DNA of 64,000 nt from contig CANTUZ010000006.1 of assembly GCA_947846985.1 (NCBI GenBank), forward strand, positions 50,513,707 through 50,577,706, read 5' to 3'. A model generated the notes under the pieces. It worked only from the letters and a program-made list of their open reading frames with translations, did no database searches and was not told the origin of the DNA. Shown here piece after piece: positions 38,238 through 51,000 of this stretch (position 1 is the first letter of the stretch; every line of letters starts with the position of its first letter). Both the position numbers and the translations under genes were made by a program. The stretch is from Fratercula arctica (lineage: Eukaryota > Chordata > Aves > Charadriiformes > Alcidae).

Positions 38238-39673
38238 AATTATAATCTAAGCAACAGTAATTTGCTGATTTCTTTGGCACGTGTCCCTTTTATAGTGTGA
38301 TTGTAAGTGATGTTAAAACCTGATGCTGAACATGTTTTAGGGAAACTATTTAAATTCTGCATTCATATCTTTATTTTATTTTACAGCAAAGTTTTGAGGA
38401 ATCCTTGGTCAAAATGAAGACCAAGTTCCCCAGTGCTACTTACTCAAGAAATGTGTGATAAGAAAGAATAGAACATTTGTCCTGCTCAGCTTATGGTTTA
38501 ATTAAGCAGAAAAAAAACAAGGATTGGCAAAGAGTTGGGTTTTTCTACATTTCTGTATACATAAATATTGTCATCCTAAGGAAGTGCTGTGGTCAGGAGA
38601 ACAGATGAAGAACATGCTTTGAAATAGGAAAAGCCTGTATTTTTGCCTGATCTATTTTACTGATTTATTAAATGACCTTTTTCACTTGCAATTTGATTTG
38701 TCTTGTGTGTCATCTCCTAAACATAAACACCAACTGTATGGCAGATAAGTACTATTTTATTTTGTTTTTCTCAGCTTCCGTTGATTCATGTATTGCTTTT
38801 CATAAAAATATTGTTTCCTAAAAATGGCATAATCAACACTTGTTACGGTTAAGATAGTTTTTCAGTGTTAGTCATTCTCCCAGATGACTTTTTCCTGCAG
38901 TGTCCAACATGACTCACTTCTAGAAAAACCCATTTTATAAACAATGCTTTTCTCTTTCTGGTACTGAAAAAATAAAGTTGTGTGAAGAATTACGAAGAAT
39001 AAATAAAGTCTAACTTGGGGAGGATTTATCATATGGAGGCTGATATTTGTCTCCCTATGCTGTTTACTGCTTAGAATTCTAGGGGTGTGGTGAAAATACA
39101 GAATAACTTCACAGAAGCCAGTGGCATCATTCCAGTGCATGTTGGTGTAACTCAGATTAGATTTTGGTCACTTACTGTTTCCTGGATTTTTCACAACGTG
39201 AGATATGCAGTTACCGTTTTAGTAATCATGCATACATTCACCGGGAGTTTTACCAGTGCTATGTCATGTAAGCAGTCTGTCTGCTGTATTATTTCTTGCT
39301 GTAGCGTGTTTAACTGCTGACTCCATCGATGAGCATTTCGTGTGTTTGTTCATGGCTTTTTTTGAATGATGCATCAATGATGACACTTATACTGAAGCTT
39401 GTAGAGCAATTAATGTTGCTGCTGTTAAAGAAAATGTATTTGCATCTCTTTAATGAAGACATCTGGGGGAAATGCTGATCCTTCTGTTTAAAAAAATCTT
39501 TCTTTGAATGTTCAACTTTGGAGGGTTATAGACAACATGCCTGTATGTGCAGATAGAAAATATACAAAAAAAGACCAAAACCTGCCAAAATCTTATTTCA
39601 TCTTGGGAGCGACCTGTCATTTAAAATTAGATAATATATTTGACTTTGTCTCTTTACTTGAATTAGTTAGAAG
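38238..39673. other. AT-rich non-coding stretch between CR1 copies
   Basis: No open frame or repeat signature of interest. It includes the first 1.4 kb of spacer between two CR1 fragments of opposite orientation. Confidence 0.6.
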
Positions 39674-39840
39674 TCATAGAATCATAGAATTGTCTAGGTT
39701 GGAGGGGACCTTTAAGATCATCGAGTCCAACCATCAACCTAACTCTGACAAACCCACCACTGAACCATGTCCCTCAGCACCACGTCTACACATCTTTTGA
39801 ATACTTCCATGGATGGTGATTCTGCCACTTCCCTGGGCAG
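39674..39840 (-). mobile_element. CR1 LINE 3'-end fragment, reverse orientation
   Basis: Begins with 'tcatagaatcatagaat', the reverse complement of the CR1 terminal repeat, then 'ggttggaggggacctttaagatcat'. It continues into the CR1 block carrying 'gtccaaccatcaacctaac' and 'accatgtccctcagcacca', and breaks off after 'ccctgggcag'. About 167 bp are preserved, non-coding and 5'-truncated. This block differs from the copy at 40.8 kb, so the two belong to different subfamilies. Confidence 0.92.
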
Positions 39841-40822
39841 TGTTACATCAGATGTTAATTTACACAGAACCATCCTTTCTTATGGAAAAATCACAATGGG
39901 AAAAAAAATGCAGTTAGCTTCCTAAATATTTATTCCTTTGTAGAAAGATTACTCTTAAGATGGAAACTAGTAGATTGTTTAAGAAGTCTAAGATGCCTGA
40001 AAGTTCTGCAGAGAAAGCAGGTAGCCATCTGACAAATATGGTGGTTTGGCAAAATTTCTGCCCCAATGGTATTCCCTTGGCTGCCTCTCCGTGGTGGCAT
40101 CACGTATTCCTGAAATGTTTACTTTCTGTGGGGTTTGGGTGTATCTACCCATTCAGATTTTCTGAGATGCAAAAGGTGTGAACTTCTTCATGCGCATGTA
40201 CTTGAAAAGTTGGTATTGACAATGAAGTGGACCAGGGTGCTCCCACCACCCACCGGTTTCAGCCTATAAGGGAGTATCGGTAAGGTCTAGAGAACGGGCA
40301 AGCGCGTACCGAAGCTGCTGTTTCCTCTTCCCAATTCCTCCTTGCGCAGTTCTGTGCCACAGGCACACATAATGTAGTGCAGCTCTATATGATTTTGTAA
40401 ACTAAAAGACATAGTTTTCAGCAAGCTGCCTTGCTGAATTATCAAAATTGTTGGACAATCTGTAATTGTATCTACCTTCATCAGATGAATTGCAAGTTTT
40501 TTTCTTTTAGAGGATGCAGATGCTTTGCAGATGACTTGTGAAAAGGAATTGTGCAAAGGAATCAACTTAATGTCTTAGAAGTCTTACATGTATATGATAC
40601 TGATGTGCTGGTAAATTTACATGGTTATCAGTCTAGAAAGAAGTGCAGAAAGCCAAGATGTCCCAGAATACAGTTCAACAATCAATAATTTTTGTTTCTT
40701 TTTCAAAGTGGTAAAGACAATGACCTGAAGAAAAGAGCTTGAGAGCTGTGCTTGTTCCTCCTGTTCCAATTTTATGCTGGTTGTCCTTGCTCTGTTGTAC
40801 TACAACTCAAACTACTCTGTTG
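39841..40822. other. Non-coding spacer between CR1 copies
   Basis: About 1 kb without a supported gene. Short open frames of 70-90 codons on both strands overlap each other and look random. Confidence 0.6.
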
Positions 40823-41007
40823 AGACGCTGGGACAGGTTGCCCAGAGAGGTGGTGGAAGCCCCATCCCTGGGAGTTTTTAAGGCCAGGCTGGATGGGGCT
40901 CTGAGCAGCCTGGTCTAGTGGGAGGTGTCCCTGCCCATGGCAGGGGGGTTGGAACTAGGTGATCTTTAAGGTCCCTTCCAACCCTAACAATTCTATGATT
41001 CTATGAT
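40823..41007 (+). mobile_element. CR1 LINE 3'-end fragment, well preserved
   Basis: About 185 bp, starting near 'gacgctgggacaggttgcccag' and including 'gaggtggtggaagccccatcc'. It then runs through 'tggatggggctctgagcagcctgg' and 'aaggtcccttccaacccta' to two intact ATTCTATG-type units. It has no reverse-transcriptase frame. This is the best preserved CR1 copy in the window, so probably the youngest here. Confidence 0.95.
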
Positions 41008-44000
41008 ACCAGAAATAGATATGGAAAGCAAGTTAGATTTCTAACAGATTTCTAAGATTTGTGACACCAACCTTCTCTGACAAATGCTTTTCCTCACATT
41101 TGGGAATGAATGGAAGGAGAGCAGTTTGCAAATACTGTAGATTTGGGTCAAGATCATCTGCAGTTGACTGCAGGGTTTTTTTTTTTTATAATTCTTTGTT
41201 GCTCTTGTAAGAAAGGATTTGCTTTTGAATTTAGCATTTTTGCTTCATACACATTCATTTACACGTGAAACTTGATATATCATCTGCGTTCTTCAGATCA
41301 GTGAATAATTTGCAATTCTCTTATGAAATTTGCTACTAGAAAAATTTTGGTGAACTGTTGCAAAACAAAGGGATATCTGTCTGGAAGCCTATCTGTGATT
41401 GATTCATAGGCTGAACAGCATGAGTTACAGTGGTACTGAATTGTAATCCCAAATTCATTTTAGTTAAATTGAACAAGGCAGTTCATCAATGGCTGCTTTC
41501 CTGGTGAAATTTGCTTAGTTTTTTTTATCTTCTGCTACTTTAAAGAATGGATGAGCTTCACTTGCTAAATCAGATTTGCAAGATATTAAGTGAAGAGTAA
41601 TAACAAGGTTTGTAATTTACAGAGGAATGAGTAATTTCTCTTCTCCTGGTCTCAGGTCTGATTAATTTGCTATTTTTTATCATTTTTCAAATTACAAATT
41701 GTTCCAAAGCACAGTAAATTAAAGCCAATTGATCCCTTCACTTGGATTTTATATCCAACCTTCATTTTAAAGAATAAACTTAGGTTTCTGCATAAATAAC
41801 TGGGAATGGATTCCATTTCATAAACTTACCTGAAAACATAGTATTGAAGGATGCAAAATCACCTTAAAAAGTTGTTAACAAATTCAGTATAAACTTTGAG
41901 AATCGTATTGGCTCTCTCTTTGGTTCAGTACTGTCATAATGCAATTTCCAGATAGCTAGCAATTGCTTGTAGGAAAATGTTTATTTTAAGAAATTTTTTG
42001 TTGTTAGATATTTTTTTCCTCCCTGGAATTGTTTCTGCGTGTGGTTATTTTTTATCAGCAGGGAGCTCTACAAGGTCTCGTTCTGCTACAGTCAAATGGT
42101 GTGAAAATGCACGGTGAGCCTGGCAGCTGGGAGCGCTGATGCCACACAGTGTCTCTCTATCCGTGGCATCTGGATGGGAGATTGGCCTCCTTCCTAGGCT
42201 GTTGGCTAGCTGCACTGCTGCCTATTCAGATGTGGCTGTACTAAAGCATAACAAATTTACATACATTTTGCATAAAGCTTTCAAGCTATTACTTCTGTGT
42301 TGCAGGTTGCAGACTGCTGCACTGAAAAGCAATCAGAAGACAGAAGTATTATACCTATCTAACTGCTATTCACAACATATATTTTAATCTCTGCATTTTT
42401 ATAAATGGATCACTTGGGAATTTTATATTTCTGGTGCAGGAATAAATGAAAATGGGGAATGGAATGACACGTTGGTAAAAATGTTTAATAAAGTGTAGAC
42501 TGGAGGTTATTCCCACCTTCTTTTCACTATTAAAGGACAAATATTAGATGTACTTAAGCTGTTACTCAAGCAGTGGGGCTTGAACAACTCGTGTTGTTTT
42601 CTTTCTAAGTTCCTTTACTATCTGCAGTTCAACTGTAAAAGGGTGACTAGGAAGTTCATGGAAAGTTGTTTCCTACCAAGAGGTTCTCCGGTGACTAAAT
42701 GCCAGCAATTATGAAGCCCTTTCCCACAGTTGCCTACATCTGAAAGAAGAGCTCATGCAACAGTTTATGCTTAAAAGCAGGTTTGTAATCAGTCAGGACC
42801 AAGAAATGAAATCTTTCTTTTCTGCTGTTGTTAGAAAACATTGAAATGGAAAAAACATCCAGTTGGTTGGTCTAGGTGTACAGCTGCGGGTCTGGCAGCA
42901 GAAGCAACGGGCTGGTTCCGTGTGTTCCAGGTTTTCCTTTAAAGGTTCAAATGACTGGAATTTTTTGTGCTGTAGGCAGGGATATATATTGTCATTTCTC
43001 CTGGGGAACTGATATAAGCAGTAATTTCTTTGCCTTTTTTTCCTTCCCATGTCTTCTGATGTGCTACATGATATAGGTAAATCTCTTCACACACAATATA
43101 TTTAATTACATTTCTATGCAGAAGTTGTTCTGAGGAAAATACTGAGCTTTTTTTTTCTAACAGACCAATCTTAATGCATAACATATCTGATATTCTTTGA
43201 GATAAGAAGGTTGTAGCTGAATATATTGAAACGTCTTCAGTAGAGTCACGGTTTTTCAGCCTGCGGGTTCCCTGTTAAATTTCATTTCGAATTGGCGGGC
43301 TAGGAGGAGCTCTCATGTGGACGGAGTGATGTGTTAGATATATCTGACCAAATATTACATTCTTTCACATTCACTTGTAAAACCCTGAAGTCATGACTTA
43401 AGATCTGTTTCATTTTTATTTGGCCCATTAACGGATTTGTTAGAAGAAGACCGTGCCATTACTTCATGCTTAGGGTTTGAGGATGACATTGGATTGGTGG
43501 CAAAATCTGCATTGGCTGGCTTTTCTGAGTCTGTGCTCGTGTCTTTTCGCTTGCTAGCTGTAGGCTTTCTAATACATGTCTTTTTTGCATAAGAACATAT
43601 GTTTTACCTAAACAGCATATCTGTAATCATGTGCGATGACGAAAAATGTGTTTTATGCCGTCCAAAGAGTGTCCTGATACAGCCCTGGTTCCATCTGGGA
43701 ATTGATTAGATCCTACTGTGCTGAGCACAGAGCGATCCCATAAATGGATAACTTTCATGCCCCATTCTTACATATGACAGGAATTTTGTAAGTCTAAATT
43801 AATGAGACCTAAATTGTCCTTCAGAAGAAATCCACGCGCCTTTGGTGGTGGAAGGAAAGAAATACTGATTTCCCATAGCAGGCATATGCCATAACCACTG
43901 AGATAAGAAATAAAACTGAGTTGACTCTTAGAATTACAGGCTTTGAAAATGTATCTGTATAAATACATATATTTACACATTATTTATGTTTTTATCTATG

Positions 44001-44279
44001 TAGGCTTATATACGTATATATTTAAGTTCCTTGAAAGAATATTTGGGAGTGTTGCTATGAGCTGGACACGGAACAAACTGTTTGTGACTATTCTAAATTT
44101 GTCTGCAGTTTTGAACTCTGCTGGGTCATCTTGTCAAAACACAGTTTGGAGCTCTGAAATAAATTAACAGAAGAGAAACAAACATACCGGATTAAAACAC
44201 TCTTCCAGTGTTGTCAGATAATTACCAAAAAGAAAGTGCCTACACTGGAAATATCAATAACTGTAATGTGCGAGATTTG
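41008..44279. other. AT-rich non-coding stretch
   Basis: No gene, RNA or transposon end recognised. Frames up to about 85 codons are present but have random-looking composition. Confidence 0.6.
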
Positions 44280-44370
44280 TTAAAACACGCAAACTCGCTC
44301 TCCACTGACTGTCACTAATATTTATTCGTCCAGTGACTGTTAATCACACCAAGTTTACAGTCCCGTATAG

Positions 44371-44385
44371 CACCTGTCACAGGTG
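44371..44385. promoter_or_regulatory. Palindromic double E-box
   Basis: CACCTGTCACAGGTG is a perfect palindrome around one central C. It gives two back-to-back CACCTG E-boxes, the type bound by ZEB, Snail and some bHLH factors. The sequence is seen directly and the factor assignment is inference. Confidence 0.35.
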
Positions 44386-44509
44386 TTGATCATTAATCAG
44401 CTATTACAGCAGTTTATTCTGCTGCTGACAACTTGCAATTTTCTACTGATTCAGCTAGTTTGTCAGGTGGGAATTATGGCATAGCACATGTGACAAAACA
44501 CATCACACA

Positions 44510-44620
44510 TTCTCTCTCTCTCTCCTCTCTCTCTCCCCCCTTCTTTTTTTTTTTCTTTCCTTTTTTTTTTTTTTTTTTTCATTTTCAGGCTTCTCTCTCT
44601 TCCTCTCTCTCCCCCTTTTT
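44510..44620. repeat. (CT)n and poly-T pyrimidine tract
   Basis: A nearly pure pyrimidine strand of about 70 bp (CT units, then C and T runs). After a 9-bp break around 'attttcagg' come another 30 bp. Mirror-like CT segments of this kind can form triplex DNA. The length is probably unstable. Confidence 0.85.
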
Positions 44621-44950
44621 AGACAAACAATATCTGGGAACTCAGAAGTAATAAGGCGGAATGTATAATTAATTACCCAGCTTGCTCTAATTAGGGATGA
44701 ATAAGTTGTGTCCCTCTCATCATCACAAATGTGGTGATGGGTAATACCAGTTTATGCTGTATTAACTGCAAATATGCAATCCTTCTGAGAGCACTTTTGT
44801 TGATGAATTTGATGAATGTGACAATAATTAGCAGAGACAGATGAGAGCTAAATTACTACTGACAATGTAATGCTATCCCGCTCAAGGGTCTGAGAACGTG
44901 GCAGGCTAACATGGCAGGGACCGGGGCCTCGTTTCTAATTAATAGTCGTC

Positions 44951-45007
44951 TTTTTTTTTCTTTTTTTTTTTTTTTTTTTTTTTGCCAGTGGGGGAAAAAA
45001 AAAAAAA
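44951..45007. repeat. Poly-T run followed by poly-A run
   Basis: Thirty-three bases of T with one C (44951-44983), an 11-base spacer 'gccagtggggg', then 13 A (44995-45007). The two runs can pair into a hairpin, which may affect amplification and assembly at this spot. Confidence 0.85.
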
Positions 45008-45075
45008 GGAGGAACGGTAATTGTTTTCGTCAAAGGCTGCAGGGAGTTATCAGGGTAATAAAGTTAATTAGCAGA

Positions 45076-48000
45076 ACAAACATCCTTTCACTGCCTTACC
45101 AGATTGAGGAAAAGAGGGTAATTCAAACTGCAGAAAGATATGACTAGATGAGATGATAAGGAGAAAAATTTTACACAGGAGGCTAACAGAGAAGAATCGA
45201 TTTTTTTTCTTCATTTCTTTTGGCTTAGTCCATGGAAAGGAATTATACATTCTCTTCTTTCAGCTCATAAAGTTGCTTATGTATAAAACTTTATTGTTAT
45301 GATTTCTGCAATGGATGGGAAATGAAGTTAAGAAAGATCATATTACATTGTTGAGTTTTTTCAGGGCCTTCCAAATAGCAATTGTTTTGTTATATTATGT
45401 GCAATTTCCTTTTTATTAAAGTGACTTTTCCTAATATCCACGGCACTTTATTGATCTCATAATGTTCTGCAAAAAGAAACCTGTTTTTACTTCATCTCCA
45501 GGTCTTCAATGGACTCATTGAGTGTGGCCATTGTACTAGGTTCTGAAGTAGCGAGCTCAGAGTTTGAATTAGTTGATGGATTTCTTTGAGCAGCATTTCT
45601 TTTACTATCCTCTAGTGTAAGTATGAAAAGAAAGTCCTTGTTCCTGCCAGCGTTAATGCATGTGACTAGCTTTATGCATGAGTAGTCCTATTGCATTTGC
45701 CTCCATTCAGTTCCTTGTACACATAGGCAGGGCCAAGGTCCAAACGGAGAGACTCTTTCAGAAGTAGCAACATGGAGGGTTTAGGTTACTTTGGATGGCA
45801 GTTGTTATTCTCATATATTTCCAGTGATGTTACCATTTCTCTTGCAAGGTTTTGGCCTGTCTCCATGATTCGGCTGGCATCATGCTGTACTGTGTTAGCA
45901 CAAGCTATTAATACATCCGGGCTCCCAGCAGGTTTTGTAAACCCAGAGGGATCTGTGGAAGCAAAAATGTGTTCACATGATAAGGTATTGGAAAAATCAG
46001 TGCAAAATACCAAATTAGGGTGCATCAGCTGCTCTGAGGTGTCTGACCATGTTCCATGCTCTTACTGTCCATGGTAAATATGAGGTCACTCCACGTGGTC
46101 TACTGTCCATAAGCGATCTACCTTGCATTTACTGCAACATAAAAGTGAAAGTGAAGTAGTGACTAAAGACCAGATAATATCCTGCAGGTTTACACCTTCT
46201 GAACTCCATGGAAGACTACTGAACGTAACATCAGTAAAGCTGGACTTTCAGCCTCTGTCTCTCTGGATCTCTCTCCCCTTTACTAGGTAATAATATGCCC
46301 TGCCTTTACCTGCATCTACTGAATGTAAATACACAAAGCTTGGGAGGCTCTCAGTCGTGGAACCATATCATATAACTACTTACAGTAGACAAGGACATCG
46401 TCCTAAGAAAGTTTCCCAGGAGCTTTTCTCATAACTGAAGAAGACTCAACTTCTGTAATCAGTTACCACCTCTTCCGCGCTGCTTTCCGTCTCTCGGGCT
46501 GACCTGAGCCAACCCTTTCTCAACCATTTCAGTCAGTCATTTCTTTGCCCTTCTTCCTTTCTGTGCTCATCATCTCTCTCCTATTTTAACTGCCCCCTTC
46601 CTCATTCCTTGTTCTGGCAGCTATCAGGTGGCAACTTATGCTATGTCAACAGTGCTGGCAAATGCAATTATTGTCATTGCAACAGCAAATCACTTTCATT
46701 TGTGGTCATGTTGGTGACACTTTTTCTGTATTTGTTAACAGAACTTGTGAAGGAGAGATAAAATATAGAACAGAGATTAGATAATGTTTTTTTTCATGGT
46801 TCGTTAAGCATGTATTGGCTACTGCAAAGGGCTGCGTGTTTCAGTAGGTGCGGCACTGGAACACGGGGACTCCTGCAGAGCAGGTCAGGCAGGTAGTATG
46901 GGGCTGCTCAGCAACAGATGCTTTTCCGCAGTCCTGTTCTTCATCAACGGCCCATGCAGGCAAAACTCCGTATCAGGACGTAAAAGCAGCAAACTGTGAG
47001 CAAAGTATAACCAAACTATTAAGAACTAACTGTGCATTATCTCCTTAATAACTCTTCACTGTAAAAATAATTAATTTATTAATATAAAGGACTGTAGAGT
47101 TGTGTATTCCTTATGTTTGCTTCCTGTCTTCAAACTCTAAATGGTCAGTGGAGAAAAACGTAGAACTCCCGTGGCCATGGTATTCTACAATCCCACAACT
47201 TAAGGCTGACTTTGACATTATCTAAGAAACTTAAAATGTCCTCTTTGCAGCGGACTTTCTGCTTCTCCCAGAGAGCTCTGTTACTGCAGGATCAATGCTA
47301 AGGACGTTACCGAGCGTAGTACCAAAATACTGCAGTGAGGAGTGTGTTAACTTCATGTTCAGCTTCTTAGTGGAGCTTCCTAGACACATCGTCACTTGAC
47401 CTGAAGCCTTTCCTGTCTGTACAAACCCACTTTTAAGGTCATCCAGTTGTTCTGGCAGTTTTTGAAACCCTCCACAGCATTGCCCTGCACCAGGCGGAAG
47501 CTTTCTGTCCACGTGCTGAGCCCCGCGTGGCTGCGCCTTGTCCTGTTCACCTGCTCTTGCCCTGTCACATCCAGTTGCTCCCCCATCCACTCTCCTCTTT
47601 GCCCAGTTACCAACTTCTCATGTGCGAGTGCAGCTTCTTCTCTCCCAGCCTCTATACATGAAATATTTTTTTGCCGATATTATGTGAAAAGTCCCTTCCT
47701 TCTCTGCACTCACGCTTCTTCCTTCGAAGATTAGAGAAAACAGAAGAAATACAGTTTTAATATAACATGATAACATGATTATCAAAATAGCTGCCATCTC
47801 AACCGCTCTTGGTGTATATTGTCTCTCTCATTTCAGTACTCCCATGTCTTTCCGTTATAATGCCCCAGAGAAAGGGATTGTGGCTTTCCTTTTTGAAAAG
47901 TGCCCAGAGAGCGCCGCTGTGCGTGCTGGCAGCTCAGCAATAACCCGGAGAATATTTTAGCTCAGGCTAATGTTTTCTTGTAGAGTTTTTCATTTGAGAG

Positions 48001-51000
48001 TGGGAAGGAGCCCTGTTATTTCATTCTTGTTTTTTCTCTCTGGCTACCACGCTTGACACTAACTCCGATTTTCTACTTGAAAAGGGATAGAAGAAACCAT
48101 TCTGTCTAAGTCAGCTGGGTAGTAGGGGATTCATTGGTTAGTATTTATATGCCTCATGTCTGCACCTTTTCCACCTGGCTCGTGAAGGGAGTATCTCATT
48201 GTGCTTATTGGTCAGGGGGGGGCTTTATAGCCAGGGATGAACTGAGTTTATGCTTTTAAAATCAGGCGTACGTTTAAAATGTGAGGAAGTTGGAAGTCCC
48301 TCTAAATGTAACAATCCAAGACTCAAAAGAGTCTTTAATTGGAAAAGAGGCTTTCAAAATTGGCTGAACATACTTTAATTATGAATCCTACCTTTATTAG
48401 TACTTTTGGAAGTGTATTTACCGCTGCTGAAATCCTGTTCCATTGATTTTTTTGACTGTTTACTCCAGTGAATAGGGTTTGTCCGCAGTGTATGGAAGTT
48501 TGCTGTAACTCAGATGCGCATGAGAATACAGTTAAACTAACACAGAGGGCTCAAATTAAAAAGGTTTTTAATGATAAAATTATTTAAATGTTCTTTTGTG
48601 CAACTGAGGCTCTGTAGGGCCGTCTAATGAAATTACAGCACTGCCTAAAGTCATTAAAAACTGCATGCAAACAAATATTTGTACACAAGGTGGTGATATT
48701 AGCAACGAGCTTCTTGTTATTAACAAGCCACAATAAATAACAACATACTGGTTTGGCTCTGGGGTATCTTAAGCTGTCTTTGGGTCCTTGTATAAGGACA
48801 GATCTGAAATATCAGCAAGAAAACTGTCAATCGGTCTCAAGGCATCAACGAAAAATAACTGCGGAGCTTAAAAAGTCTTCGTATCTTTCAGGGCTTCTCA
48901 TTTTCTTATGACATAATTGCACCATGAGAATCATATAAAACTTCAAATATAATGATGGTAAAAGCAATACATATCAGAAAAGGTAGGTTAACGCAACCTT
49001 TTATTAAAGATATCTTTCAGATTTTAAATATTTCTCATTTCACAACTAACTGGTTTAAAAATAGCAGCAGTTAAGACTGGCTGGGAAGAAAGGAAAGTCT
49101 TTCTTTTTAAACTGACATAGAACAAGGATAGAGCTAAAACCAAGGAAAGGGGTAATAAATAATGACAACAGATGTTTGTAAACCTTTTGCTCCTGTGTTC
49201 ACTGTTTCCATGTGTTTTCTTGTCTTGATGTGCTGTCAGCCTCCTCTCACCTGGGACTAGTGATATCTTATCAAAGCCTAAGCAGTTCCTCTTCACAACA
49301 GGCAGATAATAGCGCCTTTCAATTTATCATACTACAAGTCTAAAAGAACCATGGGAACGATTGGTCAGGTGACAGTTTGATGGACAGTTTGACAGCCCTT
49401 AAAGCATCATGGGAAATGGTTGTCACCTGATTTTTCCGAGCAACTGGGGAGATAACCTTCAGCGTGACAGGGAAAACAAAAATCTGAATATTTGTGTAGG
49501 GTTTGCTAACAGCCGTAATGCTCACTTAAGTGATAATGGGAGTGAATTTAGATTACTTGAAATGGAGTTATCTGAGCTGGGATCTCTTTAGCCTGTAAAT
49601 GTTTTTGACATCTTTAGCTGCTTTTCAACACTTTTGCTGAATGTGTAATTCTTCAAGCAGAGGTAATGTAAGGAGTGCAGATAGATTATTTGGCTTGTAT
49701 TTTGTCAAACTCTCCACACAACAAGTATATTGTCTGCTGAACGAAATCAGAAAAACAAAACTCCGAAAAGATTTTGCTTCTTGCTTTGTACATTATTGTT
49801 CTGACTACCCAAAAAATGAGGCCTTGCTCCCTGTGAAATGAATCTCTCTTCCTGGCACTATTTTAGTGTAAACCAGACAGATGTTTGCATCTGAAATCAC
49901 CCTCACAATGGCCACTGCTGGGGACTCCTGCTGAGATTAACAGACAGGTCAAATATTGACCTGACAAAGACAATATCCCACTCTTAGGTCAAGACAGGCC
50001 TTTGAAAAGAAAATATGTAAATGCTGGCATTGCTGCCACCCCTGGTTTACTGCTGGGGATAAATGCAAGATGTGGTTTTCTAGGTAATGTAGTTCTCGTA
50101 CTTCTCACAAACACAGAAAATAAAAAAATCTCGAAAAATAAGATCACAACATGAGGTTTTGAAGGAGAAATTGGATCACAAAAATGGTTAAGCATTTGTT
50201 TCTATCTCCAAAACCTGGATATATGTTGCATTTGTGATACACTCAATCAATGCAGAGGTCTTGCCGTTGTCTCCCGAGAAGAACAGAGGAGGCTGATGTG
50301 ATGGGTGAACTCCACTTGGGAAAAGCCTATAATGTGACTCAGCTGATCAGTATGATCAGGCGGAGATGCTTTGGGAACCATTCCTCTACTTATTTTAAAA
50401 CTCCAGGGCTAGTTAGAGCAAGTTATGGAAGTTTCTCACCTTTTTTAAAATCATATTTTATTGTGCATTACAGACTGTTTCTTTCTGATCCCCCCCAACA
50501 ATCTAACCAAGATGCCATCACATTCCTTCACTCTTCTCTGTGTATTGAATGATGTCTACACCACCTTCAACCATGTTTGCAGTCTTCCACTTACCTTCTG
50601 TCCATGAGTCTTTGCTTTCAAGGTCCTGAACAACGGAGCTCTTCTTGCAGCACTTTTCTCTTTTTGTTTTCTGTTCCCTCATCTCCAGTGTTCTCTGTTG
50701 CATGAAAAATGACAGATACAACTCCTTCTGACCGCAGAGCCTTGTTCTAGGCAACTTTCAGCTAGGATCCGGCCACCTTTCCACTTTAGAGTCCCTCTTT
50801 TAAAACATGCTGGAACACTTTTTCTGGTGAAGTTTGTAAACCACCGATTTCTTCCACAAGTCATAATAGCGATACCGTTATTCACTCTCTCTGCCCTGCT
50901 GGACATGTATTTATGATTGCTGACTGACACCGAATAACACGTGAGTGAAGTAAGAAAGAGGTTTTTTTCAGCATAAATACATATTCTTTCCTTCTTGTCT

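Larger units (their letters stand above)
44280..45075. promoter_or_regulatory. Cluster of homeodomain cores and E-boxes, candidate enhancer
   Basis: Homeodomain cores lie at 44666-44675 (overlapping pair), 44687-44694 (CTAATTAG), 44825-44830, 44936-44943 and 45064-45070. A palindromic E-box pair is at 44371-44385. The unique sequence between the low-complexity tracts is complex and non-coding on both strands. This density is what conserved developmental enhancers often show. Conservation cannot be judged from one sequence, and no target gene is visible. Confidence 0.3.

Noticed and set aside
42934..42943. 'ggttcaaatg', similar to a tRNA T-loop
   Set aside because: No matching acceptor stem, anticodon arm or A-box upstream at the right spacing.
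47231..47734. Overlapping frames of 119, 73 and 95 codons on both strands
   Set aside because: Frames open on both strands in a GC-richer patch reflect fewer A/T-rich stop codons, not coding.
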